A DNA stretch of 64,000 bases from JBFWVD01 sp050246915 (lineage in GTDB: Bacteria; Actinomycetota; Acidimicrobiia; Acidimicrobiales; Ilumatobacteraceae), in assembly GCA_050246915.1 (NCBI GenBank), contig JBFWVD010000011.1, forward strand, positions 25,703 through 89,702, written 5' to 3'. Within the stretch, counting starts at the first letter, position 1, and every line of letters begins with the position of its first letter. Of this stretch, positions 7,434 through 16,341 are shown one piece after another. The position numbers and the translations under genes were made by a program. Below the pieces are notes generated by a model that was not told the origin of the DNA, did no database searches, and worked only from the letters and a program-made list of their open reading frames with translations.

Positions 7434-8807
7434 TCAACTCGCGTTGCGTGACCATTTCGGTTGAGGCGCCTCGCGGTGCTTTGTGATCCACGAACCCGAC
7501 GGGCCATTGAGCATCCGGGCCCGATGCAACCGCCGATGGAACAACTCGATGAGCTGTGCATCGTGGCGGCCGTTGTCGCTCATCACGAACCGTTCCAGCT
7601 CGACCTCGCCGTCCTCCCAGGTGCTCGCCGTGAGCCCGAGCAGGCGGCGCGCGTCGTCCAGATCGCACAGCACGACCTCGGCGCCGATCTCCTCGATGCG
7701 CTCGAGATGACGAGCCAGCCGCACGGCCATCCGCAGTTGATAGCGGCCGAAACCTCCCTCGGGGGTCGATGCTTCGAGGCTGTGCGCCAGGTGGTGATGC
7801 GCGGCCTCGAACGGTGAACGCCGGGCCTCGGGCTCCTCGACGTCGGCCAGCGGCACGCCCTCCATGTCGGCGATGCCCTCCAGCGCGATGAGGTTCGACT
7901 CCAGTACCCACGAGCGGTTCAGCATGTAATCCGAACCGAGCACCGGTTCGGCGAGGGTGTGATGGAACTCGAGTGGGTTGGACAGATGCCACAGGATCGA
8001 GTGGTACTGAACGGTCCGCATGTCAACCGTCATTGCCCGTCGCTGCTCGTAGCGGCGCATGAGGTGCTCCATGTCACCGAAGTGCAGGAACGGATTGCGG
8101 GTCCACATGCCACCGAGGTCCATCAGCGGATCACCGATGTGTCCGAACTCGAGGTCGATGATGGCGGTGACCTTGCCGTCGCGGTGCAACAGCTGCCCGG
8201 CGTCCCATACCACGGGCGCCTCGCGACCATCGGTCGACGGTCGGTTGCGAGCGCACCATCCCAGAGCGAACTCGAGGAAGGGGTCCGGGCGCGATTTGAG
8301 CGATCGATAGGCGCGCTGCTCGAAGTGGTGAAGCCCCACGGTGGCAGAGCCGCTCGGATCGGTTGCGCGTACGATGCCCGCCCGCCCGAATGGTTCGACG
8401 TCGAGTTCGTGCATCCGCGCCAGGATGTCGACGTAGTCCTCCATCACCGAGCGCCGTTCGTCGTCAGGCACACCTTCGAAATCGAAGCGTCCGGGCACGC
8501 GCTCCATCACGTACGCCTTCGGCTCGTCGCACCAGCCGTGTACCGCGGCGACAGGAATGCCGGCATCGTGCAACAGCGTTTGATAGCGATACTCGTGCTC
8601 GAGCGGGAAGGCAGAGGGCGAGTCGGTGCGATCGCCTCGCACGTACAGCTCGAGTCGGTGGCCGTTGCGCTGTTCGAGGTCGACGAACCACGCCGGGCGC
8701 CAGCGGGCCTGTCGCTCGATGTGCGTCACCGTTCCCCCGAGGTCGCGCTCGATCCAGCGGGTGACCTGTCCCTCGAGCGAGCCGTCGATCAACGAACTCT
8801 CCGACAT
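7434..8807 (-). CDS. APH-like phosphotransferase family protein with altered catalytic loop
   Basis: A 457-residue protein of the aminoglycoside phosphotransferase/choline-kinase fold, of the kind common beside acyl-CoA dehydrogenases in actinobacteria (real substrate unknown there). The second metal motif is clear: IIDLEFGHIGDP (D218). The catalytic loop, normally HGDxxxxN, reads VWDAGQLL: D202 is kept but the histidine and the metal-binding asparagine are missing. A C-terminal extension of about 150 residues follows the kinase part. The start at 8807 lies one base after the stop of the upstream SDR, implying coupling. It may be a weak kinase or a binding protein. Confidence 0.72.
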   Translation of the reverse strand: MSESSLIDGSLEGQVTRWIERDLGGTVTHIERQARWRPAWFVDLEQRNGHRLELYVRGDRTDSPSAFPLEHEYRYQTLLHDAGIPVAAVHGWCDEPKAYVMERVPGRFDFEGVPDDERRSVMEDYVDILARMHELDVEPFGRAGIVRATDPSGSATVGLHHFEQRAYRSLKSRPDPFLEFALGWCARNRPSTDGREAPVVWDAGQLLHRDGKVTAIIDLEFGHIGDPLMDLGGMWTRNPFLHFGDMEHLMRRYEQRRAMTVDMRTVQYHSILWHLSNPLEFHHTLAEPVLGSDYMLNRSWVLESNLIALEGIADMEGVPLADVEEPEARRSPFEAAHHHLAHSLEASTPEGGFGRYQLRMAVRLARHLERIEEIGAEVVLCDLDDARRLLGLTASTWEDGEVELERFVMSDNGRHDAQLIELFHRRLHRARMLNGPSGSWITKHREAPQPKWSRNAS

Positions 8808-8808
8808 G

Positions 8809-9738
8809 TCAGGAGGTGCCGAAGTCGAAGGTCTGCCCCACCAGCTCCTCGCTGATCGACCACAGACGCTTGGCGTCGTCCGCCCCCGAAGCATGGGGGG
8901 CAAGGTTCGGGCTGAGGGCACAGTCCTCGAAGTACTTGCCAGCATCGGCGATGACGTCAGGCGAAGTGGCAACCAACACGGTCGTGGCTGCGCCCTGCTG
9001 GGTGCTCTTCATGAATATGCCGCCAGCTTTGATCTGCGCGTCTTTCCACGCGTTCTGCTCATCATCGAGATGGCGGCCGAGGTCGGTATCGATGACCCCG
9101 GGATGCACGGCGAAGGCGTGGGTACCGGACTGCTCGAGTCGGCGTTCCAACTCGAGTGTGAACAAGATGTTGGCGGTCTTCGACTGGGCGTAGGCGAGCC
9201 ACGGTTCGTAATCACTTGTGCGGTAGTTCGGATCGTCCCAGTTGACGCCACCGCGGCGATGAGCCGACGACGAGAGGTTCACGATCCGGCTCCCCGGCGC
9301 AGCCAGCACATTGGGCAGCAGCAAGTTGGTGAGCAGGAAGTGACCCAGGTGGTTGGTCCCGAGCTGCAACTCGAAGCCATCGGCCGTGCGCGACAGCGGT
9401 GCCGCCATCACGCCGGCGTTGTTGATGAGCAGATCGACCTGCGGATGCGCCTCGGCGACAGAGGTCGCAAAGCGGCGGACACTCGCCAGCGATGCGAGGT
9501 CGAGATCGCCGAGCTCGATCCTCTCGGGCGGGAGCGATGCGCGCAGATGCGCGGCGGCTGCCGCGCACTTGCCGGCATCGCGGTTGGCGAGCACGACGGT
9601 CGCACCGGCGCGGGCCAACGTGCGCGCCGTCTCGAGGCCGATACCTCCCGACGATCCGGTGATGATGGCCACCTTTCCGGTGAGGTCCACCGTCCCGATC
9701 GCTTCGTCAGCGGTCGTCGTCACTCCGAGCGTCGTCAT
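8809..9738 (-). CDS. SDR family oxidoreductase, retinol-dehydrogenase/WWOX-like, copy 1
   Basis: A 309-residue SDR with TGSSGGIG, an NRD sequence at the end of beta-2 (NADP-leaning), INNAGVM, a serine at NLSSSAH and catalytic YAQSK. The long form with LELERRLEQSG and HPGVIDTDLGRHL matches the retinol dehydrogenase/WWOX-like branch. A close relative lies at 16341-17255 with the same unusual N-terminal lead TTTADE. It is paired with the APH-like gene downstream. It is divergent from the hotdog gene at 9874. Likely it oxidises or reduces a lipophilic alcohol/ketone; the substrate is not known. Confidence 0.87.
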   Translation of the reverse strand: MTTLGVTTTADEAIGTVDLTGKVAIITGSSGGIGLETARTLARAGATVVLANRDAGKCAAAAAHLRASLPPERIELGDLDLASLASVRRFATSVAEAHPQVDLLINNAGVMAAPLSRTADGFELQLGTNHLGHFLLTNLLLPNVLAAPGSRIVNLSSSAHRRGGVNWDDPNYRTSDYEPWLAYAQSKTANILFTLELERRLEQSGTHAFAVHPGVIDTDLGRHLDDEQNAWKDAQIKAGGIFMKSTQQGAATTVLVATSPDVIADAGKYFEDCALSPNLAPHASGADDAKRLWSISEELVGQTFDFGTS

Positions 9739-9873
9739 GTGTCCCCCTGGACGTCGTCACCTTGGCGCGGCACGCACAGCGCGTCTCAACCTTGCCACGC
9801 GAGTTGGTACGCGACGCCACTTGCGAGTGAAATGGCGCTGGGGACGCAACCGTGCGCCGATCAGGAGGCTGCA

Positions 9874-10731
9874 ATGGGGAACGAGGCATACGGCGATATC
9901 CGGACGTTGACGCCGGAGGAGCACTGGAAGCACTTCGAGAAGTCGTGGCAGGCACTCATCAGCTACACCTACCTCGGAAAAGGCACGCCCTTCCTCGACG
10001 TGGGCGTCACCGACGAGTCGATGCCGTTGCGTCACGATATGCGCAACTCCACGGGCGGCATCATGGCCGCACCGCTGTGCATCTTGTGCCCGGAGCCCTA
10101 TTGGCGCGACGACGAATGCGTCCCGGCCCCGGTCACGATGACCTACGAGGTCCTCGATCCAGGACATGACGTGAAGAAGCTGCTCGTACAGCGTGACGTG
10201 ATCTCCTTCGGACGCCAGATGGGGTTCAGCCGCTCCCGAATCGTCGACTACGACAACCACGATCGAGTCATTGCCATCTCTACCGGCAGCGGCGTCAGTC
10301 TCGGTGATGTCCCGCCTGGCTTCTACGAGGTGGACAACCCGGTCAATGACGTGGCCGACTCGCCCAATCTGCCGCCGCTGCGCGACGTGTTCGGTGTGCT
10401 CAAGAGCCCCGAGGGCAAGCTGTTCATCGAGAAGGTGACCCCCGAGCTGGCCTCGCCGCACTCGGCTCTGCACCAAGGCGCCATCAACGTAGCCCTCGAG
10501 ACGGCGATGACCGACGAGCTCGAGAAGGTCACCGGCACGCTGGACTGGCAACTCGACAGCTACACGGTGCTCATGACCAAACCGGGCTACATCGGCCCGT
10601 TCGTTGCCACCGCCACCATCGTGAACCCCGGCAACGATCGGCTCGGCGTCGAAGCGACCTTGGTCGACGAAGGGAACAAGAGCCGCATCATCGGCACCGC
10701 ATCGGCGATGTACCACCGGGTCGCCCGCTGA
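9874..10731 (+). CDS. Hotdog-fold thioesterase/hydratase-like protein
   Basis: A 285-residue protein with two hotdog-like halves. The first has GGIMAAPLCIL and a PVTMTYEVLDPGHDV strand; the second has an HSALHQGAINVALETAM segment, which resembles the PaaI/4HBT thioesterase layout where a helix begins after HxG. The ATG at 9874 has a near-perfect AGGAGG ribosome site at 9863-9868, so long upstream extensions of the frame, which run antisense through the SDR, are rejected. Expected role is hydrolysis of an acyl-CoA or a related step. It precedes the CoA-transferase gene by 94 bases and may be co-transcribed. Confidence 0.65.
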   Translation: MGNEAYGDIRTLTPEEHWKHFEKSWQALISYTYLGKGTPFLDVGVTDESMPLRHDMRNSTGGIMAAPLCILCPEPYWRDDECVPAPVTMTYEVLDPGHDVKKLLVQRDVISFGRQMGFSRSRIVDYDNHDRVIAISTGSGVSLGDVPPGFYEVDNPVNDVADSPNLPPLRDVFGVLKSPEGKLFIEKVTPELASPHSALHQGAINVALETAMTDELEKVTGTLDWQLDSYTVLMTKPGYIGPFVATATIVNPGNDRLGVEATLVDEGNKSRIIGTASAMYHRVAR

Positions 10732-10825
10732 GCGAGCGCACCGCGACGAGCGGCTCCGACAGCTCGAAAGGGCAATTTCCTCACCCGATATGATCCGGCG
10801 GTCCAGGTCATGAAGGGAACATCCA

Positions 10826-13258
10826 TTGCTCGCGCTCGAAGGTCTGAGGGTCATCGATCTGTCGCCGACACCCGTCGGTGCGCAGGTGAGCCAGCTGTTC
10901 GCTGACTTCGGCGCCGAGGTCATCTGGGTCGAGCCGCCACACGGCAGCGCGCTGCGCCAGCAGACCTCGTTCCCCTTCCTGGCTCGGGGCAAGCAGAGCG
11001 TCGTCATCGACCTCAGCACTGCCGCGGGGCAAGATCAGTTGCGCGCCCTCGCCGCCACCGCCGATGTGCTGGTGGAAACCTTCCGTCCCGGCGTCATGGA
11101 GGAATGGGGCATCGGCTACGACTCCCTCGCTGCTCACAACCCCCGATTGGTGTACGCCTCCATCACCGGCTTCGGCACCAAGGGCCCGTACGCCAATGTG
11201 AAGGGCTACGAGGGCATCGTGCAAGCCAAGCTCGGTGTGTTCCACGCCTTCCGGCGCATGAAGCCCGACAAGACCCCGCCGTTCGTGGCCGTGCCGTGGG
11301 CGTCGTTCAGCGCATCGCAGACCGCGCTACAGGGAATCCTCGCGGCGCTGTACGAGCGGGAGCACAGCGGCGCGGGCCAGAAGGTGGAGGCCAGCTTGTT
11401 GCAGGGCTTCATGGCCCTCGACACGTGGGAATGGACGCTTCGCGTCATCACGACGAAGTGGCCCGAGGGGTTCAAGTCGTCCGAAACCTTCGATGCCGAC
11501 GGATTTCCGCTCAGCCCGCTCACCTACATGCTCCTCATCGGGCTCACCAAGGATGGGCATTGGTTGCAGTTCGCGCAGGTCGCGCCGCGGTTGTTCCTCG
11601 CCGAGATGAAGGCCATGGGCCTGGCATGGATGCTCACCGACCCGGAGTGGAAGGGCATCCCTGCGTTCGAGGACGCCGACCGCCGCCGTCGCATGTGGGA
11701 ACTCATGCTCGAAGCCACCCGCTCCAAGACGTTGGCCGAATGGGAGGCCATCTTCGACGCCGACCCCGACGTGTTCGCCGAGCAGTTCCGTCGCGGCCCG
11801 GCCGTGCTCGAACACCCCCAGATGATCCACGATCATCAGGTCGCCGATCTCGTCGACGCCGAGCGGGGACCGGTGCATCAGCCCGGACCAATGGTCCAGA
11901 TGGACCTCTCCCCCGGTGATGTCACCCGATCAGCGCCACGGCTCGGGGAGCACGATCCGTCGGTGCTCGCCTCCCGCGCTCCGGCCACGTCAACTCCAGT
12001 TGTCACCGATGCCCCACGTCGCCTGCCGCTGGAGGGTGTGACCATCATCGAACTGGCCGTCATGTTCGCCGCCCCGTACGGGTCGACCTTGCTCACCGAT
12101 CTCGGTGCCCGTGTCATCAAGGTCGAACCCCTCGACGGTGACCCCATCCGTACCATCATCCCCTTCCCCGAGTCGGGTGGGGCCAAGGTGATGCAGGGCA
12201 AGGATTCCATCTGCGTCGATCTCGCCAAGCCAGAAGGGCTCGCCATCGTGCAGGAGCTGGCGAAGACCGCCGACATCGTCTTCCAGGGCTATCGCGCCGG
12301 CGCCGCCGCACGGGCGGGGGTCGACGCGCAGTCACTGCGCACGTTCAACCCCGACCTCATTTATCTGAACGCTCCGGGTTACGGAACCGGCGGACCGCAC
12401 GGGCATCGGCCGGCCTACGCGCCCAGCATCGGGGCTGCCGGTGGCATCGCTCGGGCCAACGTGGGTGGCTTGGTCGACGAGCGGGACGATCTCACCATGG
12501 AGCAGATCCAAGACGGTGCCCGCCGCCTCTCGGGCGGTGGCACCATCACCAACGCGCAAGCCGATGGCATCGCCGCTCTCGGTGTCGGTACCGCGTTGGT
12601 GCTCGGCCTGCTGGCCCGCCAGCGCGGAGCCGGCGCGCAAGAGATGTTGACAACCATGCTGTCCACGGCCGCTCATGCACTCCACCCGGAAACGATCGAC
12701 TATCCCGGCTGTCCGCCGCATCCGGAGGCCGATCTGGCCCTGCGTGGGTTCAATGCCCTCTATCGCATCTACGACGCCGCCGACGGCTGGGTGTTCCTGG
12801 CCGCGTCCAGCGACGGTGAATGGCGCGATCTCGTCGCCGCGCTGGCCCCATACGGCGACCTCGGCGGTGACATCCGCTTTGCCGACGCGTCGTCCCGCAA
12901 TGACAATGCCGACGTCTTGGTCGAGGCGCTCTCGGCCATCTTCGTCACCCGCACCAAGGCAGATTGGGAACGCGATCTGCTGGCCGCCGACGTAGCTTGC
13001 GTCGAGGTGACCACGGTCTCGATCGAGGAGATGATGTGGAGCGACGAGTTCGGTCGAGCCGGCGACTATCTCGTCGACGTCGTCCACCCGGTGTTCGAGG
13101 ACCATCCTCGACTTGCACCGCTGGTCCGGTTCTCGCGGTCGGCCACCCAGGCGCTGCCCGGTGTGCTGGCCGGCAGCGCCACCGACACGTTGCTCACCGA
13201 GATCGGCTACAGCGCCGAGAAGATCGCAGCGCTGCGCGCTGCCGACGTCGTGCGCTGA
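10826..13258 (+). CDS. Duplicated-domain CaiB/BaiF CoA-transferase
   Basis: An 810-residue protein made of two family III CoA-transferase modules, roughly 1-380 and 400-810, each opening with the typical LEGLRVIDLSP or LEGVTIIELAV strand and an FGAEVIWVEPP- or LGARVIKVEPL-type segment. It would move CoA between carboxylic acids. The usual catalytic aspartate (YDxxxQAxxG) is Glu129 in the first half (GYEGIVQAKLG) and Ala532 in the second (AYAPSIGAAGG). The start is TTG at 10826, with AAGGGA eight bases upstream. Long double CaiB proteins are known in actinobacteria; whether they need the aspartate is unclear. Confidence 0.82.
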   Translation: MLALEGLRVIDLSPTPVGAQVSQLFADFGAEVIWVEPPHGSALRQQTSFPFLARGKQSVVIDLSTAAGQDQLRALAATADVLVETFRPGVMEEWGIGYDSLAAHNPRLVYASITGFGTKGPYANVKGYEGIVQAKLGVFHAFRRMKPDKTPPFVAVPWASFSASQTALQGILAALYEREHSGAGQKVEASLLQGFMALDTWEWTLRVITTKWPEGFKSSETFDADGFPLSPLTYMLLIGLTKDGHWLQFAQVAPRLFLAEMKAMGLAWMLTDPEWKGIPAFEDADRRRRMWELMLEATRSKTLAEWEAIFDADPDVFAEQFRRGPAVLEHPQMIHDHQVADLVDAERGPVHQPGPMVQMDLSPGDVTRSAPRLGEHDPSVLASRAPATSTPVVTDAPRRLPLEGVTIIELAVMFAAPYGSTLLTDLGARVIKVEPLDGDPIRTIIPFPESGGAKVMQGKDSICVDLAKPEGLAIVQELAKTADIVFQGYRAGAAARAGVDAQSLRTFNPDLIYLNAPGYGTGGPHGHRPAYAPSIGAAGGIARANVGGLVDERDDLTMEQIQDGARRLSGGGTITNAQADGIAALGVGTALVLGLLARQRGAGAQEMLTTMLSTAAHALHPETIDYPGCPPHPEADLALRGFNALYRIYDAADGWVFLAASSDGEWRDLVAALAPYGDLGGDIRFADASSRNDNADVLVEALSAIFVTRTKADWERDLLAADVACVEVTTVSIEEMMWSDEFGRAGDYLVDVVHPVFEDHPRLAPLVRFSRSATQALPGVLAGSATDTLLTEIGYSAEKIAALRAADVVR

Positions 13259-13296
13259 GATCGTGTGCGCTGACATCGCCGGAGCTGACATCGCCG
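13252..13296. repeat. Three 15-bp tandem repeats spanning the CoA-transferase stop codon
   Basis: Units are GCGCTGAGATCGTGT, GCGCTGACATCGCCG and GAGCTGACATCGCCG, starting at 13252, 13267 and 13282. The gene's stop TGA (13256-13258) lies in the first unit, and the TGAs of units two and three are in the same frame. Confidence 0.75.
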
Positions 13297-13323
13297 GAAG
13301 GCTGCGGTCGCCGAAAGCTCAGC

Positions 13324-13352
13324 GGGTTGTGATCGCTGAGCGATCACAACCC
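13324..13352. terminator. Perfect hairpin between convergent genes
   Basis: Arms GGGTTGTGATCGC (13324-13336) and GCGATCACAACCC (13340-13352) are exact reverse complements around a TGA loop. It lies between the convergent CoA-transferase and amidohydrolase genes. There is no T-tract, as is common for actinobacterial terminators; it can serve both directions. Confidence 0.8.
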
Positions 13353-13391
13353 TCGCAACTTCGCGGGGGAAGTGGGGCGGGGCGGGGCCGG

Positions 13392-15101
13392 TCAGTTCGA
13401 GTGGGTGTCGCGACCGGAACGTAGAACGATGCCCGGGCGGGCTGCGGTGAACTCGTTGTCGCGCACGATCTCGACGCCGTTGCACACCACGCTGTCGATG
13501 CCCATGGCGTCGGCGTAGAGGCGGCTCGCCCCCGCCGGGAGGTCGGCCTTCATCACGTCGGGACCTGCCCCGACACGCTCCTCGTCGATCACCAGGACGT
13601 CGGCATAGGCGCCCTCGACAATGCGGCCGCGATCGACCACACCATAGAGATCGGCCGGTACCGCGGTGAGCAGATGCACCGCTTCCTCCATGGAGATGAG
13701 CTTGCGCTTCACCACGGCCTCACCGAGCATCTTCGTCGTGTAGTGCGACGAGATGAACATGTCGAGATGGGCACCGGCATCGGATGCACCGATGACGGCC
13801 CGCTCGTCGCGCCACACCTCGAGGCGGGCTTCCCAATCCTCGTCCCCCTCCTCGATGGGCGGCGTGCCGAACGAGGTGAGGAGTCCATCAGCCAGGTTGA
13901 TGTCGCACAGTGCGTCCCAAGCGCTCTGGCCACGCTCGGCGGCGATCTCACCGATCTTGCGCCCCTCGTACTGCTTGTTCTCGGGGGCGACCGTGTCGAA
14001 GATCATCAGTTCGGCCCAGTTGGTCAGGTGCCGGACGGAGTGCCGTCCCGCCGCCAGCTCGCCGAGGCGGGCGCGCTCGACCGGGTCACTGAAGATCGCG
14101 ATCTTGTCCTCACGAGGCAGCAGCATGACCTCTTCCCAACCGGGAATGGCGTCGAGGATGAAGCCACTCCCGATGCACAGTCGGATGTGCAACCGGAACG
14201 GAACGGTCAGGGCCCGCACCGTCGCACCCCGAGCCGTCGCCACGTCGCTGACCTCCAACTTGGCCTTGCAGTCGGGCAAGGTCTTGGCAATGACCGTGAG
14301 CACGTTCCAATTGAGCGGGGCCTTGGCAACGACGGACATCTCGGCCATCAGCTCGCCCACCCACGGCTCGAACTGCCCGATGCACGGGATGAACTCGAGG
14401 CTCACCCCATCGAAGTCGGCCAGGACTGCGCACAACGCCAGCAACTCCTCACGGTCGGAGTAGCGGCTGGGGACCATGTTGCGATCGGCGTCGTTGTGGG
14501 TGGTGGACCACGACGACGAGAAGCCGATGGCACCAGCCGTCAGCCCAGCACGGAGCAAATCGCACATAGCGGCGATCTCCTCGGCAGTGGCGGTGCGCTT
14601 GGTGGCATCGGCGCCCATCACCACGCGGCGCAACGTGCTGTGCCCGACCTTGAACGCCGCGTTGATCGCCAACGTGCCGTCGAGCGCGTCGAGGTACTCC
14701 GCCGTGGTCTTCCAGTTCCACGGCACGCCCACTTCGAGGGTCTCCAGCGGCATGCCTTCCACGCGGGCCAACATCCGCATGAGGTACTGGCCATCGGAGG
14801 GATCATCGCTCAGCGGTGAGATGGAGAACCCGCAATTGCCGGCGATCACGGTGGTGATGCCATGCAGGGGCGAGGGGGACAACGTCGTGTCCCAGAACGC
14901 CTGAGCATCGATGTGCGTGTGGACGTCGACGAAACCCGGGGTGACCACCCGACCGGTGGCATCGATGATCGAGGTCGCCTCGGCCGATGAGAGATCGCCG
15001 ATGGCCGCGATGCGCTGGCCGTTGATGCCCAGGTCGGTGCGACGGCGGGGAGCCCCCGTTCCGTCGATGACATCTCCCCCACGGATGATCAGATCGAACA
15101 T
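13392..15101 (-). CDS. D-aminoacylase-like amidohydrolase
   Basis: A 569-residue metal-dependent amidohydrolase of the N-acyl-D-amino-acid deacylase type. It opens with the composite-domain strand FDLIIRGGDVIDGTG, has the metal motif VHTHIDAQ, then TTVIAGNCG, a family mark, and ends with the second half of the beta-sandwich (GRIVEGAYADVLVID). Members of this branch in acyl-CoA catabolic clusters are often misnamed; the substrate may be another amide or lactam. The ATG at 15101 begins the conserved first strand; longer frames add low-complexity sequence. It is last in the minus-strand run, 25 bases after the acyl-CoA dehydrogenase. Confidence 0.85.
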   Translation of the reverse strand: MFDLIIRGGDVIDGTGAPRRRTDLGINGQRIAAIGDLSSAEATSIIDATGRVVTPGFVDVHTHIDAQAFWDTTLSPSPLHGITTVIAGNCGFSISPLSDDPSDGQYLMRMLARVEGMPLETLEVGVPWNWKTTAEYLDALDGTLAINAAFKVGHSTLRRVVMGADATKRTATAEEIAAMCDLLRAGLTAGAIGFSSSWSTTHNDADRNMVPSRYSDREELLALCAVLADFDGVSLEFIPCIGQFEPWVGELMAEMSVVAKAPLNWNVLTVIAKTLPDCKAKLEVSDVATARGATVRALTVPFRLHIRLCIGSGFILDAIPGWEEVMLLPREDKIAIFSDPVERARLGELAAGRHSVRHLTNWAELMIFDTVAPENKQYEGRKIGEIAAERGQSAWDALCDINLADGLLTSFGTPPIEEGDEDWEARLEVWRDERAVIGASDAGAHLDMFISSHYTTKMLGEAVVKRKLISMEEAVHLLTAVPADLYGVVDRGRIVEGAYADVLVIDEERVGAGPDVMKADLPAGASRLYADAMGIDSVVCNGVEIVRDNEFTAARPGIVLRSGRDTHSN

Positions 15102-15126
15102 TGGCGTGTTCCTTCCTCGGTGCCTG

Positions 15127-16341
15127 TCATATCGACGGCGCATGTGTGAGACCCCGGCGCGACAGCGACCAGGCAACGTTACGGTCAGTTCGTGCGTCGG
15201 TGGGCAGACCGAGCACCCGCTCGGCCAAGATGTTGCGCTGGATTTCGTCGGTGCCACCCCTGATGGACATCGACGGGGATGTGAGCACATCGATGCTGCC
15301 CGACCAGTCGGACAACATCGCGTCGGCCCCTGCTGCGGCAGCCATGATCGACACCCGCTCCTTGAACGAACGCGATCCGTTGAGCTTCTGACCCGACCCC
15401 TCCGGGCCGGGGCGACGACCGGCGGCCTGATTGGCCGCGGCCCGCAGTTGTGTCAGTCGGATGGCCTCGTCGAGACACAACAGCGCCATGGCGCGATCAC
15501 GCAACGACGGATCAGTCAATGCACCTTGCGCGCTCAGTCGGGTGAGCCACATGGGCAGCGCCGAGCCCGACGCCGTTGGCGCGCTGCGATCGGCGCCAGC
15601 CCGTTCGTGAGCCAACAGCGACACCGTCACCTTCCAGCCGCCGTTGACCTCACCGATGCGATCGGTGTCGGGGACGACGGCGCCGGACAGGAACACCTCG
15701 CTGAAGTGGGAGTCGCCGTTCATCTGCACCAGCGGCCGAACCTCGACACCGGGGGCGTCCATACGAACGGAGAACATCGTGACGCCATCGTGCTTGGGGA
15801 CCGAGGGATCGGTGCGGGCGAGGCAGATGCCCCAGTCGGAGTAGTCACCCCGGCTGGTCCACACCTTCTGGCCATCGAGACGCCAGACGTCTCCGTCGCG
15901 GACCGCCATGGTCGAGACGTTGGCCAGATCGGACCCGGCGTCGGGCTCCGAGAACAGCTGACACCAGATGTCCTCGCCCGATGCCATACGGCGGAGCCAT
16001 CGATCGTTCTGCTCGGCGGTGCCGTGCTCGAGCAACGTGGGCCCAGCCATCTTCATCCCCACCCGGAACGGATACAGGTCGGGTAGGGCGTAGTCGGCGT
16101 GGACACGCGAGATCATGGCGACCTCGGTGCGTCCCGCATCGCGTCCGCCGTACCGGCTCGGCCAAGTGGGAACGGCCAAGCCCTCGTCAACCGTTGTTGA
16201 CAGATAGCGACGACCGGCCTCGATGTCGTAGCCGCCAGCGCCCAAGGTGGTGATCTTCTCCGTCCCGTCTCGACGCGGCACACAGCGCGCCAATACGGCC
16301 CGCACCTGCTCTTCATCGATGGCCAGGGTCGGTGCGCTCAT
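15127..16341 (-). CDS. Acyl-CoA dehydrogenase
   Basis: A 404-residue FAD-dependent acyl-CoA dehydrogenase that would introduce the alpha-beta double bond in an acyl-CoA. Visible marks are WCQLFSEPDAGSDLA and GQKVWTSRGDYSDWGI for the FAD/substrate site, and the C-terminal GGTDEIQRNILAERVLGLP. The N-terminal domain is short. The ATG overlaps the stop of the upstream SDR by one base (TGATG at 16339-16343), which argues for coupled translation. The central part, with a serine/alanine-rich SAPTASGSALP stretch, is variable, so the acyl substrate cannot be inferred. Confidence 0.9.
   Translation of the reverse strand: MSAPTLAIDEEQVRAVLARCVPRRDGTEKITTLGAGGYDIEAGRRYLSTTVDEGLAVPTWPSRYGGRDAGRTEVAMISRVHADYALPDLYPFRVGMKMAGPTLLEHGTAEQNDRWLRRMASGEDIWCQLFSEPDAGSDLANVSTMAVRDGDVWRLDGQKVWTSRGDYSDWGICLARTDPSVPKHDGVTMFSVRMDAPGVEVRPLVQMNGDSHFSEVFLSGAVVPDTDRIGEVNGGWKVTVSLLAHERAGADRSAPTASGSALPMWLTRLSAQGALTDPSLRDRAMALLCLDEAIRLTQLRAAANQAAGRRPGPEGSGQKLNGSRSFKERVSIMAAAAGADAMLSDWSGSIDVLTSPSMSIRGGTDEIQRNILAERVLGLPTDARTDRNVAWSLSRRGLTHAPSI

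Noticed and set aside
8626..9873. The 5' extension of the hotdog gene frame (9874-10731) through the SDR region
   Set aside because: The extension is antisense to the SDR at 8809-9738 and shows no family pattern, whereas AGGAGG stands just before the ATG at 9874.
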